A stretch of 64,000 nt of DNA from Cucumis sativus (lineage: Eukaryota > Streptophyta > Magnoliopsida > Cucurbitales > Cucurbitaceae), in contig NC_026659.2 in assembly GCF_000004075.3 (NCBI RefSeq), positions 19,610,272 through 19,674,271 of the forward strand, given 5' to 3'. The notes under the pieces are model-generated. The model was not told the DNA's origin and made no database searches. It saw only the letters and a list, made by a program, of their open reading frames with translations. Numbering within the stretch: position 1 is the stretch's first letter; each line of letters opens with the position of its first letter. Shown here piece by piece: positions 60,331 to 64,000 of this stretch. The position numbers and the translations under genes were made by a program.

Positions 60331-63196
60331 AATATTAATTAGAATATTAATTATGAAATCTAATGAATAAGGAATGGTTGAAAATCTTTTAGCAATTTTT
60401 AGGGAAAATCTTTCTTAAACATCTTTTATGAATTAAATAAATAAATGTTAATTAATTTGATTTAAATACTAAATCCAAAAATTTGTTATGAATTATAGAC
60501 ATATATTTAGGAGATATTGGGGAAATCTTGTCAATCCCGAAAATATCATTGTTAATATTTTCCAATACTGATTGTAGTTTGCAAATACACTATATGTGAT
60601 ATTTGGCCGCATTATTTGCATGCAAATATATTGTATGTGTAAAACATGTATTATCCTACATACATGTATAAACGAGCAAACAAAATTTCTGATACATTGT
60701 GGGTAGGTTGTTGTGTATTTACTTCGTTGTTCAAACACGGTGTATTTCTGACCGACCTAGCAGGTACAAAATCAACAACCACAATAAAATCATTGTCAGG
60801 AAATTTCGACATAATCGACATAAGCCAATACATGTTTTTGTCTTCAACAATCCAAATAAAGTTTGAACTATTGCATCCATCTCATTAAAGAGTAATGCGA
60901 CACACAGAAAGACCTAAAGATGAAAAAAGTATATCTTGAATGCACTATACGAATACTTGTAATGAAGATGAGCATGGAACGAATACATCAACCACACAGT
61001 AGTCAATGTATCGAAAAGATTCCATTCATCTACCATAAAAAAGAGTTTTCACACGTTGCATTGTCATTAGAAGAAACGATAGAGGATAAAGGTAAAGGAA
61101 TTAAAAGACAAACGAACAGTAAAGTCAACAGCTACCGTGAAAAATTTTCAAAACAGGCGTACGATAAATGCGAAATTATTCACCAAACTGAAAATAAATT
61201 CATGTGAATACTGTTGTACCTCAAAATAAAAGTCTAATTAAAAAACTATGTACTGTAAATGATCCAATTAAATAATTTTAGATAAAAATCATATTATTCT
61301 CACGGATTTTTTGGAATATTGACATTTGAACAATATTTTCGAGTGTTTTGGTGGTTTTAAATCAAACTTTTAAATAATAGTAAATAATATCTATGAAAAA
61401 TATATCTTATTTAACGATAGTTCTATAAAAGGATTGATTATATTAACATTTATTTCCGTTAAATAATGTCAATTCATTATTATTAATATGACCAATCCAT
61501 TTATGGAATATTCGTTACATGCATAATTACAGGGATGATACACTTTTAATATGAAGTTGCTATTATATCAAATGCATAATTTTAGATAAATATATAATTT
61601 TAAATTCAAATTTTGGAGATGTTGCAACTAAACTTTTAAAATCAAATGATAAAATAAATATTTATTACAATATACATAATTAAAAAACAATTAAGGATAA
61701 ATATGAAAAATTGTGAATTTGTATGATATCTTCAGATATTGTTAAGAATAAATTATATAATGAATTGTTATATGAAAAATTATATATTTATAAGATATAA
61801 TAACATGTTATTAAGAACTAAGCAAATGTTATGAAACGTATGCTAACGAATAATATTATCAATAATTTTATGGTGTGAATTAAATAGTGTGAAATAAACA
61901 GATATTATTTAAAATAATTGGATTTAAAGTGTACAAAACTGTTATAAATCGAAACCATGAATCTAGCCATCAATCTAGAAAATAAATATCTATTTAATAT
62001 TATTATATTATAAAATTGAATATATGCAAATACACTATAATTGTAATTCTCTATTATATTTCATTATTTTACTCTACACAAATACACTGTAAGTGAAAAA
62101 AAAAAGAGTTTAAGTAGTCCAAGGAGTAAAATCGATTGAAGAATTGTAAATACATATATATATAGCTCAGACGATTTTGCTAAAAATCAAATTATTTTGA
62201 GAATTTGCTATTTTCCAAATTGTACTCTTAAACGGGTTTAAGTCTATTTCTTGGCACAACTGAACTTTAATCGAAATTTTGATATTCAATTGGATAAAAA
62301 AATAATTAATTTAATCCAACGGTCAATACGAGAACATTTGACATCATTCAGATTCGTCAATTTATATCTTCGATTTAACTTTTAGACCTGCGTAAACTTT
62401 TACTTATTAGTCTAAAATTTAATTATTTATAATCTTGTCATTATTTTAATAAACGATAACCTTTGATTTTTCATTAAAAACTATTATCCCTATCTGTTTC
62501 CTTAATTTGTTTTCATATATATATATATATATGTGTGTTGGTGATAACGTTTAATGAGTAAACATAGTATGGACAATTAATGTTAATGCAGTATTAGAAA
62601 ATGTTGAAGAAAATATGGATGAAATTCTTTTTATATAGTTTATACTTTAGAAAAACTAACCGACGCATGTTGAAATCCAAAAAAATGAACACTCCCAAGA
62701 AGAGACACGTTCAAAGGCTTTAAAATAACACAAATTTCATATTTTGCCTCAAAATTTAGAATAGATTTTATAATGCCTTGTTAACATAGCCATCCTTATT
62801 GTATCTTAGTTAGACCCTACACCTAAAACATATATACACACACTTCCCTATACATTGGTTAGCCTTTTCTATATATTTTGTTGGACACTATTAATAACTC
62901 TACAGTGATAGATACGACACTGTTTACCGTGTTTATAATTTATATTGAAGTTGATAATACAAATTTTATGAAAATTAAGATAACGTACACATTGTTGCAA
63001 ACTAAAAAGTGGGTGTAGAGTAAAAGATGAGTAAATAAAATATCCAATAAGGTGGCGTGGACATCATAAGTTCAAATCATGTGCAAACTGGCGTTTCCTG
63101 CCATTTAGACAAAACGCACAAATAAAACACACATTTTGTTCACTTTGCATTTCTCTAAAGAACAGCAAGTAAAACAAAAACAAATACAGAGCAACA
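60331..63196. other. AT-rich region between copia remnant and the last gene
   Basis: No recognised gene. Open frames at 60640-61207 (both strands, 60-95 codons) have no similarity I know; they may be eroded transposon sequence. A (TA)n tract lies at 62515-62531. The last few hundred bases before 63197 must contain the promoter of the plus-strand gene. Confidence 0.5.
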
Positions 63197-64000
63197 ATGG
63201 CTACTCCTCCAATTTCTTCTCTCATTTCTCAAAGGTGATTTCTTTATCTTTTATTTGATTCATCTTTCTGGCTTTTAACCTCTCTTACTGTGGATTTGGA
63301 TCTGCCCTTTCTCTTCTTTTACTTCCATAAATTTATTACCCTTTTTTGGATTCTTAAACTTTTATGCCAAACAGTTCATTTTTTAGTTCAAAAAAGGGTA
63401 GATGGGCTCTCTTTCTGATTGAACTCACTGTTTGTTTTTATGGGTTTTTTTGTTTCTAGATTTTTTTTGGTTCTTAGTTGCTATTTTTGAGTGATTTTGG
63501 TTCTTTCAGAGTGGATAAATCTGTATTAAAGGATAGTTTTTTTTACAAAAAAAAAAAATTATTATTATTATAGGATGTTGCTGGAATGTTTTAAATCATG
63601 GCAGGTGGGGAAAAATTAGCTAAAAATAGAATATTTATCAAACTAACCTTTCAAATGTTTTTTTGAAATTTAGTTTTCTAGTCATTTTCTTAATTTGTAT
63701 TGCTGTTGAACATTTGTGAATAACAATCCGAGAGAGAAAAAAGTTGTATCAGTTGAAGTATTGATATGATTAAATTTACCCTAACTATAAGCTTAGCTGG
63801 GAGATCTTGTTTCAAACTGAGTTATGTAATTAGTATTAACTTTTTGGGTCCAATTGCGATTTAGCGATATGAAAATATAATAAAAATGAGTTTTTTTTTT
63901 TTCCTGTTCTTAAAACATGCTTAGTTTGTTAATTGTGCCAAATAAAATGAAGTTCTAGCTGTTGGCTGGATTTGGAACCCTCAATTGCTTTTGTTTGGTT
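63197..64000 (+). CDS. First exon (and intron) of a plus-strand gene running out of the window
   Basis: ATG at 63197 in the context AACAATGGCT (good plant start context) opens a 38-nt coding stretch MATPPISSLISQ, followed by AAAG|GTGATT at 63234/63235, a plausible donor. The remainder to 64000 is T-rich, intron-like sequence (Leu/Phe stretches with stops), and I see no further exon. The short Ser/Pro-rich start resembles the beginning of a plastid transit peptide, but this is too little to name a product. It could also be a 5' leader feature, not coding. Confidence 0.45.

Noticed and set aside
60493..61207. Short frames on both strands as a small gene pair
   Set aside because: 60-95 codons, AT-rich, no recognisable motif, no splice or start context support, next to transposon remains.

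Overview
The window looks like nuclear DNA of a flowering plant. It is strongly AT-rich, genes carry GT-AG introns and are far apart, and the encoded families are plant-specific: trichome-birefringence-like, CHX exchanger, plant calmodulin-binding protein and a plastid-targeted protein. Several short repeats resemble elements I associate with cucurbits (melon and cucumber relatives), but that placement is from memory and was not checked.

Layout. 1-22.4 kb is a transposable-element nest. One family of long terminal repeats (termini TGTAACGCCC... and ...GGGTCGTTACA) occurs in both orientations, once inserted inside itself. A separate block of about 1.9-2.4 kb is present three times in direct orientation (from about 1312, 8172 and 14517). 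GC-rich islands recur inside the LTRs. Two exons resembling an NDUFAF3-type gene sit in this mess (5170-5457), and the right end of a CACTA-type transposon lies at 7545-8171. A broken Ty1/copia element (minus strand, 17881-21400) and a LINE relic (plus strand, 21473-22340) close the nest.

23.5-59.3 kb holds four protein genes, all on the minus strand: a TBL/PMR5-family O-acetyltransferase-like gene (5 exons, 363 aa), a CHX-type cation/proton exchanger gene (3 exons, about 798 aa expected, but with a single-base frame break in exon 2), an intronless plant calmodulin-binding-domain protein (800 aa), and a seven-exon plastid-targeted TPR-like protein with a C-terminal membrane segment (475 aa) that I cannot name. 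A 269-bp TRIM retrotransposon sits in the last intron of that gene. The first exon of a plus-strand gene appears at 63197 and runs out of the window.

The genes are not an operon or a recognisable cluster: they share a strand but no evident pathway. The long spaces between them (27.9-36 kb, 44.4-53.7 kb, 60.4-63.2 kb) are AT-rich and contain only degraded repeats that I can see. I found no convincing new biological system. The most informative observations are the CHX frame break, the three-copy duplication with a microhomology deletion, the self-nested LTR, the palindrome array at 4273-4468 and the captured gene fragment.
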